Below are positions 24,810 to 36,064 of a stretch of 64,000 bases of DNA, piece after piece (position 1 is the first letter of the stretch; each line of letters opens with the position of its first letter). Source of the stretch: Nephrocerus scutellatus (taxonomy: Eukaryota; Arthropoda; Insecta; Diptera; Pipunculidae); contig OX352762.1 in the NCBI GenBank assembly GCA_947095585.1, positions 118,512,930 to 118,576,929 of the forward strand, written 5' to 3'. Both the position numbers and the translations under genes were made by a program. The notes under the pieces are model-generated. The model did not search any database. It was given only the letters and a program-made list of their open reading frames with translations, and was not told the origin of the DNA.

Positions 24810-26524
24810 ATGAAACGCGCCAGAAATATAAAAACTTCATTAGGAAAAAAGCAAAAGACATTACTGGATGTTGGAATTGGAAAGGAAATTGCTCCATCCA
24901 GCAGCAGCGATTGTCAGGAATCTGCTACTTTAAATTCTAACACAGAATTTATTTCTAGTCTGCATGAAAGACGCTTGGCCGAGGCAAATAACATAATTGA
25001 CTTCAATTTTAAAAAGAAGCGCGTTCGTATTCTAACTGAAACGAAAGAAGTTAAAGATGCTTCTGGTGGAATTCTCTATTGGATGTCGCGCGATGCTCGA
25101 GTGCAGGACAACTGGGCATTTCTTTTTGCGCAAAAACTCGCACTTAAAAACGAATTTCCCCTATCGGTTGCCTATTGCCTGGTGCCAAAGTTCTTGAATT
25201 CCACAATTCGTCACTACAAATTTCTAATGGCAGGGCTTCAGGAAGTCGAGAGGGATTGCGCAGAATTAAATATACCTTTTTACCTTCTGTTGGGTCCAGC
25301 TGCGCTTCGAATTCCAGAAATTGTACATAAGAAGAATTTTGGCGCTGTTATTTGTGATTTTTCCCCTCTGCGTGGTCCAATGGAGTGGGTCGAAGGAGTC
25401 AAAGAGCACCTGCCCAACGACATCCCACTAACTCAAGCGGACGCACACAACATAGTTCCTGCGTGGGTTGCCTCAGACAAACAAGAGTATGCCGCACGAA
25501 CAATTCGAAATAAAATAAATTCAAAACTAGATGAGTACTTGACGGAATTTCCACCACTTGTCAAGCATCCGTTTAGTGGTCCCGAAGAAAAAATCAAAAC
25601 TGTTGACTGGAAACTGGCCTATGATACGCTTGAATGTGATATGTCTGTGGACACAGTTGATTGGGCAAAACCTGGCTACCGTTCAGCGTGTCAGGTATTA
25701 GAAAATTTCTGCTTGAAGCGTTTGAAAAACTTTAATGAAAAACGCAATGATCCTACGTTGAACGCACTCTCGAATTTATCCCCGTGGTTTCATTTCGGTA
25801 AAATAATAAATATGCCTACTTTATATTTGAAAATCCATTAAAACAATTGTGCGTAATGCATTTGCAGGACACATTTCGGTACAACGCTGCATTCTCGAAG
25901 TAAATCGCTTTAAGAAGAACCATCAGAAATCTGTTGAGGCGTTTTGTGAGGAGGCAATCGTACGAAGAGAGCTGTCTGAAAACTTTTGTTTCTACAACAA
26001 AAACTATGACAATTTGCAGGGAATAGCATCGTGGTCGTTTAAGACACTGGACGAACATCGTAAAGACAAAAGAACTCATCTGTACTCCTTAGAGGAACTG
26101 GAAGAATCAAGGACCCACGATGATCTGTGGAATTCGGCTCAATATCAACTTGTAAAAGAGGGCAAAATGCATGGTTTTCTTAGGATGTACTGGGCTAAGA
26201 AAATACTTGAGTGGACCGTGTCACCTGAAGAGGCTCTAAAAATTGCGATACTTCTTAATGATAAATATAGTTTGGACGGCCGCGACCCTAACGGATATGT
26301 AGGTAGGATTAAAAATTTAAGTATGTACATTTAATGGGTGTTTGATTGTTAAATTATAACTTTAAGGTTGCATGTGGTCCATCGGAGGCGTTCACGATCA
26401 GGGTTGGGCCGAGCGCTCAGTATTTGGGAAAATTCGCTATATGAATTATCAGGGATGCAAACGAAAGTTCGATGTTGCCGCTTTTGTGTCTCGGTACGGC
26501 GGAAAAGTGCACACCAAGAATTAA
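24810..26524 (+). CDS. phr: Class II CPD photolyase, three exons
   Basis: DNA photolyase that uses FAD and blue or near-UV light to split cyclobutane pyrimidine dimers. Exons 24810-25797, 25868-26302 and 26367-26524 join in frame to 526 residues, close to insect class II enzymes. The N-terminal part has the class II signature [16 protein letters not shown]. The C-terminal exon carries the second signature, with [10 protein letters not shown] followed by [10 protein letters not shown]. An N-terminal extension is Lys-rich and may hold a nuclear or mitochondrial signal. The ATG at 24810 is the first good start; the in-frame GTG at 24774 was not used. Downstream it meets the zinc-finger gene tail to tail, with about 510 bp between the stops. 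No damage was seen. Confidence 0.95.
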
Positions 26525-27036
26525 GCTTGAGAGAGCTTATTTGCACGAGGCGTAAAAGTACCGTTTAGTACTTTTAACGATAGTTTGTTTAAATGTAGCG
26601 AAGAAATTGAACCTATCACTGCCGATTAACTTTTCAAAATTAATAAATAAATAAAAAAACACTCAATTTGTTTTTAAAATTAAAACCGGAATATTTATGC
26701 TTGTCCTTTGTATATAAATTATATATAAGATTTTCACTACACCTTAAATTAATTATATCTAATTAAAACAATAAATCACAAAAGCATACTATTTATGTAT
26801 ATCCTTATCAACAACCAACTAGAGTGAAGTTAAAACATGGCAATCTTATATCTAGCTGTGAGCTGCCTTTTAGGAGCTCTTAGTTTATGAATTTTTTAAA
26901 ACATGATAGAGTTGTATCAATTAAAAATGCACATTTGCATTCTTATTGCTTAGGGGATCCTGCATCAGTCATATAAAAAAACCAATTGCTTGAGTGGTAT
27001 ATTTAAGTTAAGTAAAATAATAATAAACTATGTATT
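26525..27036. other. Shared 3' region between photolyase and zinc-finger genes
   Basis: AT-rich intergenic space between two convergent genes. AATAAATAAATAAAA at about 26641 can serve as the photolyase polyadenylation signal. No coding frame is supported. Confidence 0.5.
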
Positions 27037-28988
27037 TATATTGACCGACACTTACAAACTACTTTGTTCTGTTGTTGGTAATCGCTTTTGTCGATTTTCC
27101 TCCCATTCTCTGCGATGCATTTTTTTGCGATGCGAGTGCATATTCGCATTCGAGTTGAACGTTTTCGGGCAGTGAGGACAAGTATACAGTACCTCGCCAG
27201 TATGTGTTGTCATATGTTCCTGAAAAGAGCAATTTCATTGAATATAAAATCATTATACAAAAGAATAAGATTGTCCCTACCCTCAAACCCTGCGCACGCT
27301 TAAAAGCTTTATCACACATGGGGCACTGATGATTGCGCTTCAGATCATGCACATAGTTCATATGGCGTTGATGCGCCGATACGTTCGGCGAAACTTTCGC
27401 ACAAATTGTACAGATTTGAGGTTTGATATTCTCTTCCAAATGCATTGCCTTCATGTGACGCGCCAGACCATATTTATTCGTCAGAGAAGTGCCGCATAGT
27501 TGGCATTGCACGGTAGGCATTGGTACACCGGCATGCTCCAGCTGATGACGTTGGAATAGTTCACGACCGCGAATCGATTTGCCACAAATATCACATATTT
27601 TCGCATATGCATTAACGTGTACATTATTCAAATGCTGTTTCATAATGTAATTGGAAGCAAAGCTGCAATTGGATGAGATTGTGATAGAATAAGCTAGTCT
27701 CATTGTTTATTAATTGTATTTACCTCTTACTACATTCTGGGCATTCAAATATGCACTCCTCCTTCGGTACATGGATCAACATGTGCCGCGTTAGCATAGT
27801 TTGTCGAAAGAAAGTTTTGGAGCATTTTTCGCACTGATACTTACGCTCTTTGACTGTTTCATGGACGGTCATATGTACTTCTAAGCAGCGACGATCAGCC
27901 ATTATTTTATTACATTTGTCACACTTGAAGTAATTGGGATCCAGATGCGTGTGAATATGATCAACCAAAATGCCCCGCTTAAGGAACTTTTTGCCACAAC
28001 ATAAAACATAGCCACGTTGTTGGTGTTCTGTCCGAAAGTGTCGCTTCAGTTCGAGAAAATTGGGCATTGGCGACGAACAGTGACAACATGTTAGCTTCAT
28101 ATTATTTGCAAGAAAGTCATCGTAGTCTTTTGAAAGCTGGTACTTGGCTGATAGTTTTCTTTCCTTCAGTTTTTCCGATGCTGCAAAAGTGTTAATACTT
28201 TTTCTTATGTGTTTTTTTCTCTTTCTTAGAGAGCAATGATGGGAGACACGGAATTGTTTATCTGAATCGCTTTCAGATTCGGCTTTCGTCGTTGGGTGAG
28301 GCGTGGAGCCTCTACAAAATTCATCTGCTGACCCTGTAGTTTCTTCCTTAGGCGCGCACAAACGAGCTAAGTGAGCAAGCGGAATTTCAGATTCGTCGGA
28401 CTCATCTTTGTCTGATTTTTCAGTAATTTTTTTTAAACGAGGTCGTCTGCGCTTGCTTTTCACTATCGCCGGTACAGATAGTAATTCCTGTCCGTCCTTT
28501 TCATTACATCGCAGGTCATCGGCCACCTTGACTTCTACTTTGATTTCTACATGGATAAATATTAACAAAAATGGTTTGCTAACAAAAGTCAATATGAACC
28601 TGGCTCGAAAAGCTTTGTGCAAGAAATAAGAATCTCAGATATTTTGTCATCGTCTTCCTCCTTTAATGGATTCACGATCAGATCATCTGATAAAGCTTGC
28701 TTAGTAGTTAAGTGCAGATGTGCATTTTGCACTTTAAGATAGAATTGATGGAACTTAAGCAGCGTATCCCAGCATGGCAAACATATCTCTCGGTGTAGTG
28801 GTGAGCCATCGTCCGGCTTAAACAGAAATCTTTTTTCATTCAATTCAAAAGGAATCCAAGCAAAACTAAAGTACCTGCAACCAAAAGTGTTTCACAATTA
28901 ATGCACAAGCGTCGAGCTTTGTACCTTTCTCAGAAAAAATTTCGACTCGATCATCGTCGGAATATTCCAAACACAGAATACATGTCAT
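27037..28988 (-). CDS. ZAD + C2H2 zinc-finger transcription factor, grauzone-like
   Basis: Nuclear DNA-binding protein of the insect ZAD family. Exons on the minus strand are 28988-28875, 28816-28600, 28546-27724, 27662-27281 and 27219-27037; each intron is about 50-65 nt and phases close. The ZAD domain is split by the first intron: [11 protein letters not shown] and IVKHFWLQ in exon 1, [20 protein letters not shown] in exon 2. An acidic and basic linker with [10 protein letters not shown] and [10 protein letters not shown] follows. About ten C2H2 fingers fill exons 3-5; one looks degenerate ([19 protein letters not shown]). The CC-finger followed by [10 protein letters not shown] is typical of grauzone-like proteins, so that is the family call, not proven orthology. 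The target genes are unknown. A decayed paralogue lies at 31680-32155. Confidence 0.9.
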
Positions 28989-29220
28989 TTCCACCCTAAA
29001 ATATAATATTTGTAAAACAAATTTATTTTCCTTCCAGCGAGCGAGCAGATGAAGCCAAAGGACTGTATTGTGTTGTGAATTGTTTGACATACAACAAATC
29101 TGCCGTCTAAATGACATCAGAGTGACACTATAGTTCTGTTTGTTTTTTTTCTTTCTTTAAATATTCCAATGAGATCGATTTTTTCAAATCAAAATACACC
29201 GGGGTCCCGATTTGTGTCGT

Positions 29221-29405
29221 AGATTGGTTCCAAAAGTTGTGGACGCAAAACGAAACAACGCAAACCGAAACACATTTTCTCGTATATTCCTATACAATTG
29301 GTTGTAGATTGGTTCCAAAATTTATAAAAATATTCTTTGTGACGCAAATCGAAGCAAATTTTCCCATACTATTCAATACTTTTGGTGGAAGATTGGTTCC
29401 AAATA
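29221..29405. repeat. Tandem repeat, 85-bp period
   Basis: AGATTGGTTCCAAA occurs at 29221, 29306 and 29390, giving two diverged full units and the start of a third. The unit also contains ACGCAAAnCGAAnCA and a CCTATACAATTGG-like part. It is non-coding and lies between the zinc-finger gene and DXO copy 1. Confidence 0.75.
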
Positions 29406-29884
29406 TGTATTATAAATTTTTTTTAATAATTAAAAACTCATTTAATTTGACATAAATATTTTATTTCAATCTGTATGTACATATGTACATTAAATAGTCC
29501 AAAGGTATTAAAAATAAAATAAACTTATAAGGAACATAAAATAACTTTTTGTTGTTAACATTTCATTTTGTTTCAATTCAATTAATTTTTGTTAAGCCAA
29601 AAATTTTTAAAAATAACGGCACAAGTAAATTTATGTTTCAAAAATAAAAACGGTATCATTTTGGAAAAAAGGCAAAAGTTAAGTTATGTTTGCGTTGGTT
29701 TGATTAGACAGTGTAGTAAATAGCATATATAAAAAAAGTTATTGGAACTTATGCCGTTTTTCCATGTGCATATATGTACACAAATCACTTATCCTATATG
29801 CTGCGTTACTTTGGCTAATCCTGCTTGGCTTACAACAACAATCGCATAACCATAAAGCCGAAAATAAACCCCAAAAGATTTAAA

Positions 29885-30040
29885 ACTAAAGCCATTTTAT
29901 AGTTATAGCGCTCACCGTAAGGCGGTGATAAAGCGACATAAAGCCGAAGTAAATAAAAATGTTCAGGATTAAGGAAACTGAAGCCATTTTATAGTACTGG
30001 TGCTCACCGTAAAGCGGTAAAGCCAAAAGCTGTTGCCCAG
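29885..30040. repeat. Diverged 92-bp direct repeat
   Basis: AAGCCATTTTATAGT followed by GCTCACCGTAAxGCGGT occurs twice, about 92 bp apart. CACCGTAAGGCGGTG is itself a small perfect-looking hairpin with a 3-nt loop. No protein is encoded. Its position is 240-390 bp upstream of DXO copy 1. Confidence 0.65.
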
Positions 30041-30274
30041 CCGGCTTTACGCAACGCAGCAATATTTTCCTGGTATATTACTAAGCATAAACAACCATAA
30101 GCCATAACAAGTTCATAAAGTGAAAAAACTGTTGTACAAAGTATGGCGCATTCTCAAACTCACAAACAAACGCACGAACGCTGTGACAAAATTCCATTGC
30201 CTTTAATATTTAGGTTCGCAACAAGTGTTTTTATTGAAGCCGCAAAAATTAAGTAAATTAGTAATTAGTTAACT

Positions 30275-31543
30275 ATGTCAAATTTGGACACTGGACTTCG
30301 AGTCCGACCCTACAGATACAATGATCTAGGATTCCCGAAAATGGAAAAACCTCAAATAGTAGGTTACTTCAGTGTTACCGGAAATAGAGATTACGAACCA
30401 GGTGCTCGAAATTTGCGATATTACAAACAACCTAAGAAATTTCCTTTCGACTTAAATGAAGGATTTGAAACTCGCATCGAAAAACCACAAACAGCGTATG
30501 ACAAAAAATTGAACAATATGTTGCAATTTATTTACAATAGTCGCGGGGATAACTACAACAATGTGCCACCAAAACTACTTGTAGATGCAGACTTCATATG
30601 TTTCAATGGTCTATTTCGTCTTATAATGTGCACACCTTGTGAATTCCGTAATGACTGGTGCATTCATGTGACAAAGTTTAAAGGAAATCATTACCTCTAC
30701 CACAGTGAAACGGTGAGAGCGGAAAATGATCGGGTTAACAAGACGGAAGAACGAAAGAAAATGAGTTCGTGGGGCTACAAGTTTGAGCAGCACTGCTTAA
30801 CTGGTACATCAGCAATCAGTTCGTAGCTTACTCATTGTCATTATGTATTCCTTATATAGAAAATACTTCCCAAGACCCGAACACCAGTCTACCAGTTGAC
30901 GAATGCGCTGAATTCTATTGCGTTTTTAAGACGAACCTGCTAGGTCTTGATTTGTTATATGGTGCTGAAATAGACGGTGTTATAAGTGAAACACCTATGT
31001 TGGTTATAGCTATTTTTAAATTTCATACCTGTATTAATAATTTGATTTTTAGCAATGAGGACATATCTACATTCAATAGCTTACGATTCGTTGAACTTAA
31101 AGTAACACAGCACGAACGCAGTGTATACCAGAAACAATCTTTTGAGCGATTCAGGAGTCGTGACTGGTGGTGCTTACTTGTTAACATAAAGGATGTTTTT
31201 TTGGGTGGCCGAAATGCTAATGGAATTGTAGAGAAAATCGATCATGTCGATGTGAGGTCATTGCCTGAACAAGGAAAAGTAAATCTGATTTCGATTTGCT
31301 TAAGTTGTAAAATCATTATTTCTTCAAATATTTCAGAGATACTGGACGCCGAATGTATGTACGAACTTTCTTGTACAATTTCTAGCTTGTGTAAAGTCTC
31401 TAATGCAGGATGTCAACTGTCCTTACACAGTATTTGAATTTTATTTCGACCCTCAAATGTCTAAGATTACATATAAACGCTTGAATGGGAAGACGATTCA
31501 TTCATGTTTGCCCGAATGGTACATAGATTTTTTGAATGAGTGA
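30275..31543 (+). CDS. DXO/Rai1-family protein, copy 1 (intact frame)
   Basis: Member of the DXO/Rai1/Dom3Z family, enzymes that remove incomplete or non-canonical 5' caps and degrade RNA. Exons 30275-30803, 30860-30998, 31053-31278 and 31337-31543 join in phase to 366 residues, the family length. Family landmarks: GYFSVTGNRDYEPGARNLRY, WGYKFEQ (motif II Glu), GAEIDG (ExD), FVELK (ExK), and NVCTNFLVQFLTC with CLPEWYIDF at the end. Compared with copy 2, six bases (two residues, QS) are missing after DWWC, which removes the conserved active-site Gln. The Arg in MLRF, probably motif I, is Gln here. So it has the best preserved metal site among intact copies, but activity is doubtful. It lies 1.3 kb from the head-to-head zinc-finger gene. 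Confidence 0.87.
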
Positions 31544-31679
31544 TCAATTCAACGAAAAATAAAGAAAAACGAGCAGCGACTCAGACAAAAGAAGTGTAGT
31601 TGATTTAACTTTATTCTTGACTCAGATTTTCTGGGTAGCTCAGAATAATATATTACATATGATGAAATGAAATGGCATC

Positions 31680-32155
31680 GGCGTCTAACAGTAGCATGTT
31701 AGCTTCACATATTTTGCCAGAAAATCGCAGTTTTTTGAAAGCAGGTACTTGGCAAAAGTGTTAATACTTTATGCGTTTTTTCGCTTTCTTAGAGGACGAT
31801 GATGGGAATTTTTCATCTGAATCGCTTTAGATTCGAATTTTGTCGGGTCGAATTCATCGCCTGTACAATATTTATCTGTTCATTGCTGAACCTGTGGCTT
31901 CTTCCATGGGTGTGCAAAAACGCGCCAAGTGAGCACGCGAAATTTTAGATTTGTCAGACTCATCTTTGTTTGCGTTTTCACTAATTTTTTCTTGAGGTCG
32001 TCTGTGGTTTCTTTTCACTATTACTATAGTATAGCATACCAATAGTAATTCATTCCAATTACACATCAGGTCATCGTACACACCATACCTTGACATCTAC
32101 TTGATATCTACATTGATAAATATTAACAAAAATGGTTTGTTAACAAAAGTTAAGG
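31680..32155 (-). pseudogene. Fragment of a second ZAD zinc-finger gene
   Basis: This stretch aligns by eye with the linker-coding part of the zinc-finger gene at about 28085-28592: the same order of CATGTTAGCTTCA, GGTACTTGGC, AAAAGTGTTAATACTTT, CTGAATCGCTTT and AATATTAACAAAAATGGTTTG. Frames are broken by indels, although one minus-strand piece still reads LAHLARFC-like sequence. It keeps the orientation of the parent gene. The 5' part is replaced by the repeat block starting near 32160; homology to the parent's upstream region resumes near 34527. It suggests a former [zinc finger + DXO] duplication. Confidence 0.8.
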
Positions 32156-32176
32156 CGTTTCAACGGTATGACCGGC

Positions 32177-34492
32177 AATGGGGCGAATAGAGCCCCCCTT
32201 GACGGAGTTAGAGCAAAAAACAGACTTTTTCATAAAAATGTAAAAAGGGGCGTGTTTAAAAATGGGTGGGGCTAAATATTGGTATCAAATGAAAGGTGAT
32301 AATTAGGACTACACAGCCATGCTTATTTTATGAGCGTGTCATTCTTTTTTCGTGCAATTTCATATAATTGAGGGGTTTTCATACGATTGAGTTTTTCCCA
32401 TACAAAACCGGGTGATATATAGCAAACTACGGTACATCCGGCATTCGATTTAGCCTTATTGACACCCCTCACCTTAAAGCCCTAATTGAGCAGATTGCGA
32501 AAATCGCCATCTTGTTTGGGGGAGACGCCCACTTTAGGTGTGAGGGGCGTCCAAAGTTTTGATTTTTTTTTTCAGAAAAATGCATTTTTCTAAGTTCTTA
32601 GAAGGAGGTATACGCTTTTTAAAAGGAAGAACTCATTTCTGAATATAAACCAACTGAGCAATGGAGTCACACTTTTTAAAAGGAAGAACTTCAATAAAAA
32701 TATAAGTTAATTGAGCGCAAATAATTTTACAGTGCGTTCATAATTTTTAAATACGCTTTTTAAAAGGAAGAACTCATTTCTGAATATAAACCAACTGAGC
32801 AATGGAGTCACACTTTTTAAAAGGAAGAACTTCAATAAAAATATAAGTTAATTGAGCGCAAATAATTTTACAGTGCGTTCATAATTTTCGAACACGCTTT
32901 TTAAAAGGAGAACTCATTTCTGAATATAAACCAACTGAGCAATGGAGTCACACTTTTTAAAAGGAAGAACTTCAATAAAAATATAAGTTAATTGAGCGCA
33001 AATAATTTTACAGTGTGTCCATAATTTTTAAATACGCTTTTTAAAAGGAAGAACTCATTTCTGAATATAAACCAACTGAGCAATGGAGTCACACTTTTTA
33101 AAAGGAAGAACTTCAATAAAAATATAAGTTAATTGAGCGCAAATAATTTTACAGTGCGTTCATAATTTTCGAACACGCTTTTTAAAAGGAAGAACTCATT
33201 TCTGAATATAAACCAACTGAGCAATGGAGTCACACTTTTTAAAAGGAAGAACTTCAATAAAAATATAAGTTAATTGAGCGCAAATAATTTTACAGTGTGT
33301 CCATAATTTTTAAATACGCTTTTTAAAAGGAAGAACTCATTTCTGAATATAAACCAACTGAGCAATGGAGTCACACTTTTTAAAAGGAAGAACTTCAATA
33401 AAAATATAAGTTAATTGAGCGCAAATAATTTTACAGTGCGTTCATAATTTTCGAACACGCTTTTTAAAAGGAAGAACTCATTTCTGAATATAAACCAACT
33501 GAGCAATGGAGTCACACTTTTTAAAAGGAAGAACTTCAATAAAAATATAAGTTAATTGAGCGCAAATAATTTTACAGTGTGTCCATAATTTTTAAATACG
33601 CTTTTTAAAAGGAAGAACTCATTTCTGAATATAAACCAACTGAGCAATGGAGTCACACTTTTTAAAAGGAAGAACTTCAATAAAAATATAAGTTAATTGA
33701 GCGCAAATAATTTTACAGTGCGTTCATAATTTTCGAACACGCTTTTTAAAAGGAAGAACTCATTTCTGAATATAAACCAACTGAGCAATGGAGTCACACT
33801 TTTTAAAAGGAAGAACTTCAATAAAAATATAAGTTAATTGAGCGCAAATAATTTTACAGTGCGTTCATAATTTTCCAACACGCTTTTTAAAAGGAAAAAC
33901 TCCTATCTGAACATAAATGAATTGAGCGCAAAGCATTTTACAGTGCGTCCATAATTTTCGAACACGCTTTTTAAAGGAAAAACTCATTTCTGAATATAAA
34001 GCAACTAGCAAATGAAATCATATCATCATATCTTTTTGTATGAAAAAAACTCAATCATATGTAATGAGTATAAAATAATCTACCTTCCGTTAAAATAAGG
34101 CCACAGCCATAAAGATAGCATGGCTGTGTAGACCTAATTATCACCTTTCATTTGATACCAATATTTAGCCCGACCCACTTTTAAACACGCCCCTTTTTAC
34201 ATTTTTATGAAAAAGTCTGTTTTTTGCTCTAACTCCGTCAAGATGGGCTCTATTGGCCCCATTTTTTTTTAAATGAAAGGTATTTTTATTACCTTTCGTA
34301 TGATACCAATTAACCCCCATAACTCCTTCTAAATACTTAGAAAAATGCATTTTTCTGAAAAAAACTCAAAACTTTGGACGCCCCTCACACCTAAAGTGGG
34401 CGTCTCCCCCAAACAAGATGGCGATTTTCGGAATCTGCTCAATTAGGGCTTTAATGTGAGGGGTGTCAAGAAGGCCAAATCGAATGCCGGAC
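32177..34492. mobile_element. Composite element: inverted arms around a 141-bp satellite
   Basis: The left flank holds block A (about 32177-32400) and block B (32438-32612). The right flank holds inverted copies of A (about 34060-34262) and B (34318-34491). The order is A-B, satellite, A'-B', each inverted singly, so it is not a simple terminal inverted repeat. Block A includes AAACAGACTTTTTCATAAAA; block B includes GGGGGAGACGCCCACTTTAG. No transposase frame exists. It sits inside the decayed zinc-finger paralogue. It could be a non-autonomous DNA element that amplified an internal minisatellite. Confidence 0.75.
32611..34000. repeat. 141-bp satellite array, about 9 full units
   Basis: ACGCTTTTTAAAAGG starts units at 32612, 32753, 32894, 33034, 33175, 33316, 33457, 33598, 33739 and 33880. 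The period is 141 bp with one 140-bp unit. Units are nearly identical except at the junction, which alternates between TTTTTAAATACG and TTTTCGAACACG, with GTGTGTCC or GTGCGTTC just before. That gives a 282-bp dimer. The array decays after 33880. Each unit has an internal echo: CTTTTTAAAAGGAAGAACT occurs twice per unit. Confidence 0.95.
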
Positions 34493-34519
34493 GTTCCGTT
34501 GTTTAGCCACAGAATATTA

Positions 34520-34605
34520 CTTTTTGTTTCCAGCGAGCAAAGAAGAAGCGAAAGTAGAGCGAAGCCAAACAACTGTGTTGTGACTGTGTTCTTTGAGTTC
34601 TGATA
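34520..34605 (-). pseudogene. Remnant of the 5' region of the zinc-finger paralogue
   Basis: TTCCAGCGAGCAAAGAAGAA, then GAAGCCAAACAACTG and TGTTGTGA match the region just upstream of the intact zinc-finger gene (about 29028-29092) in order and orientation. Together with 31680-32155 this brackets the composite satellite element, so the element replaced the middle of this paralogue. Confidence 0.6.
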
Positions 34606-34624
34606 ATTTTAATTTAGTTTTTTT

Positions 34625-34875
34625 TAAAAACCTGCCGCAGATTGATTTTTTAGCTTTCAAGTTGTTCGTTTTTTCTAAAAAACCAATCTACGGTAGATCG
34701 GATTTCCCCTCTAACAGATCTTGATATTTAAGGATATTTACCCATATTTTCATCAACTAAAACAACAACTCATGCAACAAAGCAATATAAACAAAAGGTT
34801 CTCGGCTTTCGTGTTCGTTTTTTCGAGAAAAAAATCTGAGCTCGAGCGCAGATTTCTAAAACAAAAAAAAACGTA
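34625..34875. mobile_element. MITE family B copy
   Basis: Carries CCAATCTACGGTAGATCGG, CCCCTCTAACAGATCTTG, AACTCATGCAAC and TCGAGAAAAAAATCTGAGC in the same order as the copy at 20030-20265. Only non-coding sequence is present. Confidence 0.75.
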
Positions 34876-34879
34876 AACG

Positions 34880-35460
34880 TTTCATGATATTCTCGTTGAT
34901 ATTTTCTCATGATACCAGCTAGACAACCCTGTAGTTGAAAAAACGAAGAAAGTGCGCGTAAGTCAAAACTAATGCTTGATTTATATTTGGACCGTGCAAG
35001 AAAAAATGAGCAGGATGGCTGTATGCGCATAACACGAAGACCCCTCATCCGGGCTGGATGTTTGTAGGGGGTAATGGTGAGGTTAGTCAATCTATTCTGG
35101 CTTACCAAAATTTTAATTTAACTATAGTCGTCCTGCGCATTTTTCTCGCACTGCTCAAATGTAAATTAAGCATAACTAACATTCCGTACTTTGTTTAGAT
35201 GGATATAAAGAATAACGACAGCTTGTCAAGGTGTGCAGATGATAAAAAAACGCAAAATATCTGCTTTTGGTTTAACTTTTCACTTCTCTTTCACACATGA
35301 GATATTATTGACATCCTTACTTTTTTGAATAGCTGATAAGATATGGATTTTACCTTAATAATAATAGTTATGTATACGTGTTGCCCATTCTTTCTCCAAA
35401 AAAACTACATTTTCTATCAACTAAAAATAAAATGAAGTTCCACCTCTGAGTGGGAAAGCT
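34880..35460. other. Spacer with repeat-derived pieces
   Basis: Contains ATGCTTGATTTATATTTGG and AGAAAAAATGAGCAGGA, phrases that recur near 54590-54640 and 55015-55060, so part of it is repetitive. No gene is supported. Confidence 0.45.
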
Positions 35461-35461
35461 T

Positions 35462-35580
35462 GTCAATTCGCCGTTCGGATCCGGCCTTAAATTGTAGGTT
35501 CATTTGTGCCCAGAAATGGTCGCGAGAAGCTAGGTCTCGGACCGCAAAGGTCTGTCGCGCCGAATATTATTATTATAACG
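35462..35580 (+). mobile_element. SINE 3' fragment
   Basis: CGCCGTTCGGA, GGCCTTAAATTGTAGGT, GAAGCTAGG, TCTGTCGCGCCGAATATTA match the 3' half of the tRNA-derived SINE at 40872-41166 (which lies on the minus strand). The tail is a short TTA repeat. The tRNA-like head is missing, as expected for 5' truncation during target-primed insertion. Confidence 0.75.
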
Positions 35581-36064
35581 TCCTGCAAGAAATATGTCAG
35601 TTTCCAGTACCCCTGACAAATAAACGTTGTCAAGTACATTTAAGTACTTGTGTATAGATTATAAATAAAAGACAATCAACCAAAAAAAATGATTTTTCTT
35701 CAGAGATATGCTTATGGTTGCTTCCACATATCAGTGAAGCACCCCAAAAAATTTAATTGGTACGATCATTTGTAGTATTTGTATTAAAGCAAATTCATAT
35801 ACAATATATTAGATGTACTCCTTGTTGACTTGAAAATTGAAATGCTGAAAAGTGCTACTATTAAATTCTTTGAGACGACAGCACTGCTGCCAATAGAAAA
35901 TGAACATTGATTTAAAATTGACATTTTGCTCTCAAATTTAAACGCTACATATATATATCTGCCAATAGAAACCGATATAACTTATTATTTACTCTCAAAT
36001 AAAGTAGTTGTGCTTGGAATATTTTTTTATTGGAGCCGGGAACAAATAAGTAAATTAGTTAACT

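Noticed and set aside
28817..28874. Apparent frameshift in the ZAD domain of the zinc-finger gene
   Set aside because: It is resolved by a 58-nt GT...AG intron joining KHFWLQ to PDDGSP in phase.
32611..34000. CRISPR-like array
   Set aside because: Units are contiguous 141-bp repeats without unique spacers, in an insect genome; it is a satellite.
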